Origin: Trichuris trichiura
Taxonomy: Eukaryota; Nematoda; Enoplea; Trichinellida; Trichuridae
Reading direction: 5' to 3'
DNA length: 64,000 nt
Assembly: GCA_037903355.1 (NCBI GenBank)
Contig: JBAJFE010000004.1
Coordinates: 3,890,001-3,954,000, forward strand
A program made the translations under genes and the position numbers. The notes below the pieces were generated by a model that was given only the letters and a program-made list of their open reading frames with translations, made no database searches and was not told the DNA's origin. Positions 1 to 12,158 of the stretch are shown piece by piece; position 1 is the stretch's first letter, and every line of letters begins with the position of its first letter.

Positions 1-36
1 CATTCTGCATGCGCGTCGTAACAAGTTACGCTCATG

Positions 37-280
37 AAATTCGGATCTTGTCACTTAGTCACCGTCTGAAAAATGCAGGTTCGTTCCTGCCAAGTACGCG
101 ACGATGGTATTCTGCGTTCACTGTTGAGCACGGCGGTTATCTAGTTCTGCTCTTACATAAGCCTAAGACAAAGTACAAGCCGTAAATTTAGTGTCAGGCT
201 TAGGTAAAGGCAGAATAGGATAGCCGAAAAATTTGCAGTATAACTATAAAGCTGCTAAGAGACAAGACCCCGAAATTCGG
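37..280. mobile_element. Hairpin MITE, copy 1
   Basis: About 244 bp bounded by an imperfect terminal inverted repeat of roughly 22 bp. The left end carries TCGGATCTTGTCACTTAG and the right end its near complement (CTAAGAGACAAGACCCCGAA). A second, internal inverted repeat is built on GCCTAAG and CTTAGGC. It shares the block GAAAAATGCAGGTT with the copies near 7.9 and 42.8 kb. No ORF is present, so it looks like a non-autonomous DNA transposon. The superfamily was not determined. Confidence 0.6.
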
Positions 281-1032
281 CTAAATTTTAATGAAGCGGT
301 TTTGCTTAACTGTTTTTCCAGTTGTTCAACAATCTTAAATACCACCGAATCCTACTTGCAAGGGAAAGACTAAGCGGAATGCGGAATAAAGCATTAAATA
401 TAAATTTCAATATTTTGCTAATACTAATATTCGATTGCACGTTGTCCAGTGGCGCGCAACTCTCAGCGGGAAGCTCGTAATCAGCGTTGCGCCACCACAT
501 CCGCTGCTTCTACATGAAATCTTCAACCTTATATCGCTTGTTCATACCGTACCTTCTCGAAATATTAAGAGTTAATCAAGAAGTTTAACTTGACAGTCTT
601 TCTATCCATACTAGCATGATATTTTTATAAGATGGATATTGACTCACTTAGTTGCACGAAAAATGACACAATGATTTTGTTTTTAAATTCTGATTAGCAA
701 CAGAAGCCTTTTTCCGCTGCTCATGAGTGAAGAAAAGTTGCAGGAATTCGAAATGATTTATTTTCGTCACTTACCAAGACCATACAAATGCATATTACTA
801 ACGTTCTTTGCCATAGTAAATACAAGCTTTTGCGAACTACAGACTGCTTACAAAAATGGAGGAGAAAAGTTAATATAGAAGAAAATGAGGAAACGAATGA
901 GCGCCACGTCGGAAAATTTAAATAATTTTACTTTCCAACAACTCACAATAACATCATTTACTAAAAAGCAACACAAATAAACAAAAAACGAAGAAACAAA
1001 TGCATCATTCACACTATTATTTATGCACATAG
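281..1032. other. Intergenic, nothing recognised
   Basis: AT-rich sequence downstream of the CPSF1 stop codon. Only short ORFs with no recognisable family character are seen. It should contain the CPSF1 3' UTR and polyadenylation site (minus strand), which I could not place precisely. Confidence 0.5.
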
Positions 1033-4000
1033 TCAAAAATGCGTTGTCAATCGTTGCAGCTCGGCTAAGTCGTCGAAAAGCTGCTGGTACGTCGTTCCAA
1101 TGCAATCTGCCACCTCTTTTCGAACGTGCACGTCCGTTGAGAGATAGGCAAATAGCAAATTGCCGTTTAGAATATTTTTTTGCGCATTGTAAAGAGGCTT
1201 TCTGCGATCTCGAACCAAACGACAGCTTTTCGGATTCAAACCGGCAACGTGCGGCACTACAGTATCCATCATACTTTGCAATAGCAAAAGCCTGCGGTAG
1301 ACTTTCTCGGACAAAGGCAAAAAGCTGTTTAAACTTCCGTCGCCGCCGCCGATGTACAAACAATGCCTGAAGGGAAAAAATAAGTTTAGTTAGCAGCCAA
1401 AAACAGCGTAAAACAAAAAGAGACGACCTTCTTGCCATCATAGCTCTTTTGTGTTTGGCTAATTCGCTAACATGCGAACGCAGACGAACAAAGCAAATGG
1501 CATTTGTGCCTACGTGCATGTCGGCTCGACGAACCAAATGCTGACCACCGTTGCTTTCTTTGCCTTCCGGTTGAAGCATGTAAACGAACAAATTCCCATT
1601 GGTATCTGACGCCAAAAAGCTCAAGTGCCTATTGTCAATAACAAAATCAATTGCCATCACTTCAAGGCTGTGATGATCCCTGCTGGCCAAGGAAAGCGCC
1701 TTGAATTGTTCCTGATAACGAAGCAGCGACACGCTTTGAAAGGCGTCGCCAACAAGGATCATATTGCGAATGGAAACCATTTTAAAAACGTAAATTTGCA
1801 AATCAAGAAAAGAAATGCCAACCAATTCATTATCCTTAAACGTCCATATGTACACTTTTTGTCCCATACCCGTTAGCAAGTAACCGTTGGCAGCGCATAG
1901 TGACGTCACGGGGCCCTTTTGCTCCTTGGCGTACAAAATTTTAAATTTATTCTTAGTCAGCGGTTGGTCCGGTTCGGGAACCACCTCAATCACGTCTACG
2001 ATGAATAAACGTCCTCGTATCAACACCTCGTCTCCATAGTTGCACATTGTACCAAAAGCCAGATAATTTTCAAAGCCGCTCACTGTACTTTCCGACTTCA
2101 ACTGCACTTCGGTAAATACGGTAATGTGCTCAAATTCGTCCATTTGAATTTCAACATTCGGAATACATGTCCACGTCTCAGGCGAGAACAATTGTACGGA
2201 GTAACGATCCAACAGAGGGTAAATAAAATGAGGCGGTTCGTTGTCAAAAGGCTCAAAATGTTTTTCCTCGCCCAACAAAGTGACCATCGTTTTGCATGGT
2301 TCCTTAACGCTAGACGCCAATGCGTACGTATGACTTTCGAGCAAATAGACAACAAAGTGAACTGTACACTTCAAATTGACTTTATGAGCTGGACACGACG
2401 AGTCGTAGCTAAAGTGCGACGGCAATTGACAAATGCGCATGCAGCTGTCATTGTTGAAGTAGATGAAGCCGTATTCGCAGTTCGGGTTGTGGAAAGGAGT
2501 GAAGCATTTTACCTGACCATCAATGTGCATCGGATGGATGCGCAGTATTCCCTTAAAAGCAACAAATTTGAAATGCAATGCTAGACAGGCCCGGAAGTAT
2601 ACTTTTATACTTTGATGCAATAAATAAATAAATGTTAAAAGCCTATAGCACATTAAACTTGCATTTAGTACATTATTAGACTTGGACAAAGGCGTAAACA
2701 ACAGAGTGGAAGAATTTAGCAGGTATTTAAATTCGAGACGGACCGCGCCCCGCCTTCAGCGAAAGACGCTGGAGGTGAGATGAGGTCTATCATTAAAGCC
2801 ATATTAATAAAAGTCTAACATTCAATAGATGCAGGTTGCTTGTGTAAAAATGAATGAAGACTTATGACCGTATTCGATACTACGAAGAGGAAAAAAGTTG
2901 CGGAAACCCTCCTTCTTGTTAGTCATTCTTATTTTCTATTGAAAAGACTAATAGAGATGCATCGGTGACGTAATGCAAGTCGTAGGAAAGTTCTATTTTC
3001 ATTTTGTTGCTCAGTATGCGCCTAACGGTATTTCAAAATTTGGAAATCAAGTTCGTAATACAGTAAAACTTGATTATTAAAACTTTTTGTGCTGTACAGC
3101 CGCGATAACGGGAAACCGCGGTTTTCTGTTGCTTTTTTCCATTTCTGCCTCAATTCTAAAAATCAAAAATGCGTAATTCAACTTACGTGCGTAGTCATTA
3201 TGGCCCAATATGGGTAATTGCCGGCTATAAAGATGCCCGCGTAGCCGGAGACGTTGTCAAAATAGAAGAGCCTTTTGGATATATTGCAAATGGAATCGTG
3301 CGTTTTTATAACGGTCATATTCGGGATTCGCTTGAACCGCAGAGCCAAGTGGTCGGCAACTGGGCCGTTAAGGCTTGGAAATGCCTCGTAGATCAACAAG
3401 TGATCATTAATGATGGCAAAAATATGCGGTCTTGCCTTGTTGGGACCCAACCCGACAACCAATACTTCTTGAACGGAAACGTCCGTACGCTCATCCTCTT
3501 GCGGATTCAGGGACAGCTGCATTGGATCAGTGTCGAACAGCGACTGAAAGCCGGAGGGAAAATTTCGAACAACGTAACAAAGACTGTAGTTGGGAAGAGA
3601 AAAGATTTCCAACATTCCATTAGCTCGGCAAACGAATAGCCAATACGTGGCTACAACGACGCTCGGATCGGATAGATACTTTGGATGTACATTTTTGATT
3701 ACAGGCTTCGAAATGCGCAGAAGGTTCGACTCTTGAGCGGGAGCCGTCTTTCGTTGCTTTTTCGCAGGGTTGTCGGCTGCATTGGTTGGCTCTTTGCCAA
3801 ACGAAATGCTGCTTTCTATTTTCTCGCCGTAAAGCAACAAGTCTTCGTCGTCTACAGTCATATCGGCACTTCCTTTGGCGGGAAACGTTAAGGGTTCCGA
3901 AGGATCGGAGAAGGTGGGCCGTTGCTCCGCGCTTACTGAAGCTTCGTAAGCCGCAAAAGCTTCGTTGCCTAAGCTTTCTTCGCTTGAGTAAAAGCTGGTA

Positions 4001-6488
4001 GGCACAAACATGCCGCTCATATCTTTATATATGGAAACAGCCACTGCAGGAACCGTCTGGTAAGCTTCGGGATCGCTGTAGCTCAATCGATACTTATCCA
4101 GCTTAACTACAAGCTTGAGCACCAAAATTCGGCCGTATTCGGTCAGAAGAACTACGTATGGATCCGTAATAGCCGCATCGCATATGACATACGTTGAGCT
4201 CAACGATATTTGCTGAACGCATAGAGATTCGTGAATTAATACCACTTTGCTTGGCGTAACTTGAACTATGTATTCGCCTTCAAGGAGGCTTCCCGCAACT
4301 ACGGTTAGCTCATCCATGATAAAGCCGCTAGACTCAAGTTCTAAGCAGGAATACTACTTTGGCTGATAAAGTTTGAAATCGGCAATATTACCTGTAATTT
4401 CGGAAGTCAGCTCAAGCACCATGGTAGACTCGCTTTTGCTAATCAATAAAAATTTTTGGGCTCCCTGAAAGGACGTATCTTTCTCGCTGTTTACCATAGG
4501 GGACGTCAAATGACATCCAACAGTCCAAACTCTCCACGCGCTTGGTATAAGGGTACTGGTGAGCAGCTGAGGACGAACGCTGCGTTGCAGAACAAGCAAA
4601 GCGCCATTCTTTCCATGACCCGTAGCGCATACTATGTCCACAACGGGATCAATGGCATTGACGTAGCTAGCCGACAAGTCTGACCCTTGACCAATGGTTA
4701 TATCACGAATCGGTCCGAAATTCAAAACGCTATCAACTACCTGAGAATCAAACAAGTCAAGGACACTGTAGGAATTCACAAAACCTGCATACTTCGAAGG
4801 AATACTCGTTCACTGTCAATTCTTCCGTTTTGGACGTTACTATCGTTTCGCCGTACAACTCGACGTCGTCACTGATCATTTGTGGTTGCAAAAGCTCATT
4901 GTTCTCCGCGAGCACTTCGTGACGAATCTAAAAAGTTCAAATACGTAAGCTTTGCGTAAGCAGGCGCATCAAGCGGGTAGCGAACTTCTTTTGGCGTAAG
5001 TTCGGATTAAAATTAAAAAAAAATCTAAAACACAAACTTAACGCGAACGGGGCTCGTGGAATTTAAGACTTTTCAAAACGACACTTCCCGCGTCTCATTT
5101 AAGTCAATTTTTCTCCATTTAACAAAGTATACTTTTAAGGCAACGTGGGCTACTTGTAATTTGAAAAGCGGCAGGGAATTATACAGTAAGAAGCACTTAC
5201 TTGGACCGCTTTGGATCCCGTCAGTTCGTAACGGAGCAAAACGCTGTTTCCAAGCATTGAACCAACGAACAAAAAGCCCTCGTTACATTTGCATAAAACC
5301 GACGGGATAACGCTTGAGTTACCGCGTACAAAGCACAGATCTTTAACCATATTCAAACTGTCTACCAGCAAAGAAGCTGTGAACAAATCGCCGGAACATA
5401 AAGCGACCACCAATGAATCTGGAAAAGTACGGCCTTTGTGAAGCCATCATTAGCGGAAAAACTTAGCCATTCTCACTTGGTGTGATAAAATCGGCCGAAC
5501 TGCCGTCTAAGGTAATCATAAGTTCGGTGGAAAAATGGAACGGATATTCGGACGTCCCTCTTCCATTCTCGTTAAGGAGCACGCCGCATGGGGGTACGCT
5601 TTGGTTAAGATATATAACTGAATTCATGGCAAAAATTACAATGCCGCCAACCGGTTTTGGAACAGGCTTCATGTAAAGACAATCAAAAGGCAGATGGCTA
5701 ACCGCCCATATGACCGCGTGAGTTTGGTCTTTCAAATTTAAAGAAACTGCTATGATGCAGAATGTGTCCTTGCGAATCACAACACGGCTTACGGTCGTCT
5801 GTATCGGCTCGTAAAGGAGCAACAAAGTGGGCTCGTGAAAGCCGTGCAGAAAGCATATGTCCGCCACGTGAAACAAACGACTGTCAATGGCGTTAAGACC
5901 TATAACGTAGCTGCGAGCGGCGATGATGTCTGGGAAAATGGTATTTCTTGCCGTATTGGCGGTAAGCCACTTTCCAGGCGCTAAGGCGGGAATAAAAGGT
6001 ATAATGCCCAAGTGTTTGCCGTAGACGATTAAAGCAATACAACGACTTTCCGGATCGGCGGACATCAAAAATTGGGAACTAACATTTTCGCAGCCTTCCT
6101 TCAAGATCTCATCCTCAAAGCAATGCAACGTTAGCGTTTTGAAACAGTGTCCCATTTCGTCGTATCCGATTACGCCGATCTTGGCGTCACGAAAACCAAG
6201 CGCCAAAGCGTCTACTGGATAGCCAGCCAATTGCAAACGAGCCATTGCCATGACGTTACCAAAAATGGTTTCACTTAGTACGCATTCAAGTTTTGTAGTG
6301 ATTTCTGCTGTCGTTTCTTCGGCATTATTCGAGCATGCTTGCGGCTTTGCGTACCGATTCAGTCTGTATACTCGTAAAGATGAATTGGCAGCAACAACAA
6401 GTTGGCAGTCTTGCGTAGGTAACAGTTTGCAATAGACCGCGCAATTTACCGCCGTCGGCTCATCGATCTGTCGATATACGGAATACAT
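1033..6488 (-). CDS. CPSF1: Cleavage and polyadenylation specificity factor subunit 1 (CPSF160)
   Basis: Large scaffold subunit of the nuclear CPSF complex, which with WDR33 and CPSF30 recognises the AAUAAA signal during mRNA 3'-end processing. I join seven exons: 6488-5477, 5418-5201, 4927-4793, 4740-4392, 4340-3187, 2551-1428 and 1366-1033. All junctions keep frame and give 1441 aa, against about 1443 in human. The start is the ATG at 6488 (MYSVYRQ), matching the family N-terminus; a longer reading from 6500 would need a TTG start. Conserved stretches include DPYVVLL, ISGY-like NVSGYAGIFI, VIEVVPEPDQPLTKNKFK, KEQKGPVTSLC, YRRLLLLQ and the final LTTHF, spread over the three beta-propellers and C-terminal domain. 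The intron 2552-3186 is unusually long for this gene (635 bp). The last intron starts with a weak GTCGTC donor. Nothing suggests decay. Confidence 0.95.
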
Positions 6489-7910
6489 GTCGGCCAACAA
6501 TCAGCGCAAAGCTTTTAATTCTAAACAAATGAGAACAGCGACAAAGTACGAAACGTATATAGCGCGAAAATGCGCTCACAGGGAGGAACTTTTAATTCTA
6601 ACCAAAACCGCGCGACGCAAACTCCCTTGCGTTTATTTTTTTATTCAAATAAGCAAATATATCGATTTTTAAAATTTGCCACAAGCAAAACTGTTGGATG
6701 CTCTCTTCCGGGTTTTGCTGTCGAAGAAAACGCTTCTTCCGGCAAAAGGAGCATTTATTGCATGATCAAAAGTTGATCAGTCACCGGACGGCCTAAAGTA
6801 ATGAAATGAACCTGTCAACGCAACGATACAACGTTTTTAATCGGCATTACTTCGCCAACTTTGCAAAGCTACCTCTGGAAACAACTTATTTCTTAGTGTA
6901 CAGCCTTCTTACATCTTGGGTAGTTACTCGAACCTGCGCACCTCTAACACTACAGTACACATACTCGCGAAGTTCTGCCAACAGAGAAGAAAATTTAGAT
7001 TGAATTACTTGTCTGCTTTTGATAATTTCAACAAATTGAACTTCACGAGCAAACATTAGCTTGTTTAGGGGATAAACCGAACGGGTGACACTAAGCGAGT
7101 GTCGCGCATACTGCAACAAAAATTTACTCTACTCTAAAATGCAGATCTGAAATTGCCTGAATGTTGTGGAAAAAAAGAAAGATCTCTATTCGAAATTCTA
7201 GCACCACATAATTGAAATGTGAGTACAGGGTTATTTATTTCACTGAATATGGAACAAACTTTCGAAAATACTGCGTTCAACATAAGTAGTAGCCTAAGCG
7301 ATAAAACTGCATAAATTAATCGGTTCCCTGTTCACACTTAATACGCATAAGTTTGATCAGCTTAAACAGCGCGTATAACGAGGAAAAGCTTCAATGTAAA
7401 TCTAAAGCGTACGTAACAACGAGCACAGAAGTCACTGCGCTGCTAATACACGAATCAAGCAAAGCAGTTGAGTTTTAGGTAAAAAAAGCTTTTTCATGTG
7501 CAATATTATAATCAGACAAAAACTAGGTATGGAAGCTCTCTTTTACACGCGATTATTACTCTCTCTTGTATTCGAACCTACACAGCCGAAAAACCAAATA
7601 AATAAACAAGGTACAACACAATCTTTCTATGAAGGCATTTTAGCCTACGATGACAACGTGTGCTTCCCGAAAATGCTTACCTTAAAATCGTTACAACGAA
7701 CAAATCAAGCCCGCCACATGACCAAAGAGTAAATCGTATTTCCTTATGGAACGAAGGTTCGAGGTCATACTGTTTCAGCGAGCACTCTGCAAATTCGACG
7801 TAAATTATACGATGATAGAAAATTTGTCGCAGTACTTATTTGTCGTTGGTAATTACTAAACGTTAATAAAAGTTTTTTGCAACTCATTGGCTGCGTAAAG
7901 CCAATAATGG
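6489..7910. other. Intergenic region, mostly unassigned
   Basis: About 1.4 kb upstream of CPSF1 on its 5' side. It should hold the CPSF1 promoter and 5' UTR. Apart from one weak minus-strand ORF at 6886-7056 (listed separately) I see no exon with family resemblance. A plus-strand ORF at 7496-7732 has no recognisable features. Confidence 0.4.
6886..7056 (-). CDS. Possible small protein, unrecognised
   Basis: A 56-codon ORF starting at an ATG (MFAREVQFVEII) and ending in a lysine-rich tail (RRLYTKK). The composition is protein-like, with a predicted amphipathic central helix (KFSSLLAELREYV). Upstream, the frame stays open through a pyrimidine-rich TTTTTGTTGCAG that could be a splice acceptor near 7117, so this may instead be the last exon of a small gene. 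The plus strand also has an ORF over the same bases (6806-7003), so coding strand is not certain. I do not recognise a family. Confidence 0.2.
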   Translation of the reverse strand: MFAREVQFVEIIKSRQVIQSKFSSLLAELREYVYCSVRGAQVRVTTQDVRRLYTKK

Positions 7911-8158
7911 AAATTAAGGACCTTGTCTCTTAGCTGCACCACCGTTTGAGAAATGCAGGTTCTTTTCTGGCAAGCATGCCCTTGTGTTGTTGTGCCTTTA
8001 CTAGTGAACATTCCGATTACCTTTTCTTGCCTTTACCCGAATCTAAGCCAAAAAATAAGCCTTATGTTTAGGTTTAAGCTTTGGTAAGGGCAGGACAGGA
8101 TGGCGGGCAAACTTACAGTACGATTGTGGGACGCCTAGCAGAAAAGATCCGAAATTAA
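7911..8158. mobile_element. Hairpin MITE, copy 2
   Basis: Same family as the element at 37-280. The left end carries GACCTTGTCTCTTAG and the right end CTAGCAGAAAAGATCCGAAA, which pair imperfectly. It contains the family block GAGAAATGCAGGTT followed by a palindromic core built on TAAGCC and GGTTTAAGC. No coding capacity. It lies about 260 bp before the C15orf61-like start codon. Confidence 0.6.
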
Positions 8159-8419
8159 ATTAAACAACAGAATTGCAAAACAACGAGTAGGAATTTATTG
8201 CAAACGTTTATACGGCGTTTATATTTTGAAAAAACCGGACGTAGTATTTTCTTAGAGGAAGTTCACCATGAAGTCTGTTTATCATACAGTTGTACAAGCA
8301 ACTATTGCTACGAACGATTGTGCATTCAAGCATTGCAAGAACTTTTATTCTTAACCGCGGTTGCTGAAAGCGAACTGTTTCGATATAGAAAGGCGGAACT
8401 ATGTCATTGTGCTATAAAT

Positions 8420-8857
8420 ATGCTTACAAGAAGGTGCTACCATTTCATTCGCTCTTTATGGCCTGGCTATCTTCGTCGCCCCGTTGCGTCCGAGGTTTTG
8501 CGTTTCCATTTTCGGCATAGACATTTCCCTTCGGTCACTTCGTTCTTTATTCCTTACAGCGATATTCAAGATGAGCATTTCGGTATGAGCTGCTTAAATT
8601 TCTCCGCTGACGATGTTAACTACTTTATTTTGCGAACTGGTTGTTTTCCGTTCATTAAGTATTACTGCACTCGACAGGAGCCTGTCAACTTTTCCAGGTG
8701 GAACGTTTTGTTTTCGCTTTTAAAAGTTCTTAATCTTGGCTTTCCTTGCTTAGTATACGGTACTGTTGCGTCTTTTATGGTGACGCACCGTACAGAGTAC
8801 TTTCTCAACGGGAAACGTGTTCGCCTATTTTTCTTGTCTCCAGAGTTTGATGATTAA
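8420..8857 (+). CDS. C15orf61: C15orf61-like (UPF0670) protein
   Basis: A single-exon ORF of 145 aa from the first in-frame ATG (MLTRRCYHFIRSLW); the human relative has about 157 aa. The frame is open further upstream to 8198, but only with a TTG start, so 8420 is preferred unless an upstream exon exists. The match rests on several conserved blocks in order: SEVLRFHF, FIPYSDIQDEHFGMS, the strongly conserved VNYFILRTGCFPFIKYYC, then LLKVLNLGFPCLVYG, a hydrophobic segment likely to be a membrane helix. The molecular function of this family is not established as far as I know. The start lies downstream of a MITE and the stop about 340 bp before ABHD16A, on the same strand. Confidence 0.85.
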   Translation: MLTRRCYHFIRSLWPGYLRRPVASEVLRFHFRHRHFPSVTSFFIPYSDIQDEHFGMSCLNFSADDVNYFILRTGCFPFIKYYCTRQEPVNFSRWNVLFSLLKVLNLGFPCLVYGTVASFMVTHRTEYFLNGKRVRLFFLSPEFDD

Positions 8858-9201
8858 ACTTTTTCGCATTCACGAAACTGATTGAGCAATCTGTTAAGTC
8901 GAAATATTTTATATTGTCGATTGTGAATGGGCATTTAAAGTTTGCATTATGCTAATTGCTTTACAGCTCCCAAAAGTGGCCATGAAAATTGCTTTCACGA
9001 TTAAAAAAGCAGTGCACGCATCTACCTTGCGCATAATTTTAGTTACTGTATTTAACGCATTTTCGCGGCGGCTGCTTGCCATAATTTTTGAATAATATTT
9101 TGGCGAGTAGTGGTCTCGAAAAGCAGCGCAGGTACAGCTAGACGCTCGCTGACAATAGGATGTGTGTAAAGAACTTGGTTTTTCGTTAGTTCCATGATTG
9201 T

Positions 9202-12012
9202 ATGCAAAAAATGATGTCGACGATAACGTCTGTTTTAAAGAAAGGTGCTCTGGCGTTTACTGGTCCTCAACTTTACGGCAGTAGACGAAACCGCCTAACA
9301 GCTTTTGTCAATTACAAAAAAGGCATTGTTGAAGGCATAGGCGATTCGGGGGTCTACTGGACCCATTGGACTCTATCGACGGCAAAAATGTTCAGCCCTC
9401 TAATTGCAGCCGGCCTTATCCGCGGTACTATACCATTCAACGTTGTAGCATCTGGGAAAATATGCGTAAGCCTCATGCTGCTTGCCGCAAGTTTCTACGT
9501 ACTCCGTTTTATTGGCCGAGTTAACAGCCCCGCATATATTAGCTTCCTGAACGATCTTTCCGAAGCGTTACAGCCAAACCGACCTGCCGTTAAGCATAGA
9601 ATGCAACTGTACGACTACGACTTCTCTCACCATCCGGTGGAATATAAATGGAAGGACGAATTTCAAGGTAAGCTGCATTGCCAAATTTGCTTCGTAAGGT
9701 TCGAACTTGCTGGCTTAAATTCAAAGCCGTTTTTCTAATAGTTGGCAATAATCTTGCGATTTTCGTTTGGAGATTTGACATCCATAGGCAATCGTATGTT
9801 CAATCTTTCTTTAAATGTGCGCCGTTGGTTTTATTTAGCTCGTGTTAGGCGTGCGCAAAACGTGCTTTAATTTTTGTGCGTATTTCTCTTTCCAACTGGA
9901 CAAAGTCGAAGCTGCATTAAATTATACAGTAATTTTTTGGATTTTCAGGTACTATCTTTTCGAAAAAACATTTTAGTAATGCTTAGTCCGGATTTGCGAT
10001 AGAAATACGGGGAAAATCTTGTTGCGCGGTCGCAAGGCATTGTTGTTTCTAGGCGAAAAGATAAAACCGCGAGAAGCTGTAGTGAGCACTTCGGAAACGC
10101 CCCTCTCTCCATCTCCTATTGCGGACACGGTTTCATGGCTGCTGGCAAACACCGTTGGTATTTACATGCTCTATCCGGGTACAATACCATTCATGTATCG
10201 TATGGTGAAGGACAATTTGGATATGGGACGTCGCAAAATGTTGGAAGAACTCGGTGGAAGTCGATTCAAGCTGGAAACCAAACGCGGTACATACGCTGCA
10301 AGAGACCATTTGAGAGTAATCTGTTGATATAATGCTTTCTGAAGGGTCGCTGCTCGACTGCATGTTTTTGGATAGACGAAACAGCATTGAGGCGACCAAT
10401 GCGAATACCTTGGTAGTAACTTGCGAGGGAAATGCAGGATTCTACGAAATTGGGGTGGCCTACGTCCCTTTGGGGGAAGGATACTCGGTGCTGGCGTGGA
10501 ATCATCCTGGTTTTGGTCATAGTAGCGGTATGCCGTGGCCGGAAGAGGAACAAGCTGCTATAGACGTCATCATGCAGTTCGCACTATCCAATGGTATTAC
10601 GATCTAATTATTTTACTACTATTAATATAAAATAAGATTACAGTAGGTTTATTGGCAGCTCAGTAATTAGCATAAGCTTCACATCGTTAATAATTCCTTT
10701 ACGACGTGAATTGCGTCGTTCAAATGCTTTATTGTAAACTGGTCATTGCTGTTGAGCAAGAACTGTAGCTTTTTGAGCAAAATAGTTTATTCTGGCAATT
10801 CCGTTTCCTTGTCAAAGATAAAACCGGTTTTTTCTTCGTTCGATGCTGTTATTGAAATTAAGATAATCTGTCTATTTCTGGGCATAGTTCTTCGCGCGAA
10901 TTTTTCGATTTCGAAACGAATTACAATTAACGTTGGCTGTTGATTAAATTTGAAATTATTTGTAACTGCAAATGCTTATGCGTGTTGTAAATTTCAAAAT
11001 TGTTTGCTAAGTAGCGTGATATATCACGTTTAGGAAACAGTAAACGCCATTGTTCCTTCCCTAATTTTATTCTCTTTCTTATAATTAATAATTTAGTTAA
11101 TTATGCTGCTTCGTACGAAGTTTGTCTCGTTGAAAGTACAAGAAACTTTTAATGGAAGTTCGTAGCTTTCGGGCCGCGCGTGACCAGTCTTAAGCGGTAC
11201 TGTACTCTACAGTATTGAGCGTTGAAATGTTTTTTTTGCAGAAATGAAAATTTGTTAATGTTTTAAGGCTTCAAGGAGGAGAATATTGTAATTTTGGCCT
11301 GGTCAATTGGTGCTTATCCAGCGACCTGGGCAGCCATACATTATCCCAACATCAAGGTAAGACAGAGTGCTTTAGATTATCCCTATATTAATTGCTGTTT
11401 ATTTAATTGTTTAGGGACTCTTCTTGGACGCTACTTTCGACGATTTGCTTCCGCTCGCGTTGACGCTATTTCCGAGTGGATTGAATGACATAGTTGAGCG
11501 CACCGTTCGAAGCTACATGAACCTGAATATCGCTGATCAATTGGATTGCTACAGTGGTCCAGTGACGATTGTGCGTCGAAACCGCGACGAAATCTTGTCA
11601 ACAAATAAAGATTCAATGTCTAGTCAGCTGGCAAGCATTAGAACGAATGATCTGATTGTTTCCTTTCTAAGGCATCGGTATGCTTCTATATACGGCATTA
11701 GTAGTTCGTAGCTAACAGTTTAATTTTTGCTTTAGATATCCTTTGATATTTGACGATGTTTTTGCCGAACTTTTAAGAGGTTGGCTCTCTTTTACTCCGG
11801 TTGACCGAGTGGTCAATTTTCCCGATTTGGAAGCCAGCAACGAAGGCTTCTCGCTGACCGATTTTTCTGACTCAATCAAAATGTCAAAAATTTCAGAAAG
11901 CGCTCATAAGCGCATAGCCTATTTCTTGTTTACTAGTCACGTAATTGACGCTGACTTAACCCATTGTTCCCCGTTGCCAAGAGAAGTGTTCAAGCTTCCC
12001 GAACCTCTGTAA
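9202..12012 (+). CDS. ABHD16A: ABHD16A-type phosphatidylserine lipase
   Basis: Membrane-anchored alpha/beta hydrolase; in mammals ABHD16A (BAT5) converts phosphatidylserine to lysophosphatidylserine in the endoplasmic reticulum. Six exons: 9202-9667, 9987-10286, 10345-10593, 11268-11356, 11415-11677 and 11736-12012. They stay in frame and give 547 aa (human about 558). N-terminal hydrophobic segments lie within roughly residues 65-115. Family blocks are FMYRMV, CMFLDRR, CEGNAGFYEIG, LAWNHPGFGHS, then the nucleophile motif AWSIGAYPATWAA, the acid in RRNRDEI and the His in LTHCSPLP, so the catalytic triad is complete. Intron 3 (10594-11267, 674 bp) is long for this locus. A six-codon upstream ORF (ATG at 9194) overlaps the proposed start, which could reduce initiation there. 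Confidence 0.95.
10594..11267 (+). other. Long ABHD16A intron, nothing else recognised
   Basis: An AT-rich 674-bp GT-AG intron. No internal exon, repeat or RNA gene was recognised. Confidence 0.6.
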
Positions 12013-12158
12013 ATTCAAAACCTTTTAGTTAAGCATGTACAGTAAAAGTTTCGACGCTCTTTTGTATGCCTATCGCTTATCACGCTTTTGCGTCAGAGAA
12101 GTCTTATTTCAAATTTCTGCCCTTTCTCTCCTCCTGATATGACGTAGTGTGTTAAGAT

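Noticed and set aside
848..2701. Long minus-strand ORF of 617 codons as one protein
   Set aside because: Only the part 1428-2551 matches CPSF1; both ends run into introns and the 3' flank. The true last exon (1366-1033) is in another frame.
4354..4779. ORF beginning MNSYSVLDLF as an exon start
   Set aside because: Its first 13 codons are intron; CPSF1 homology begins at VVDSVLNFGP after the CTCAG acceptor (exon from 4740).
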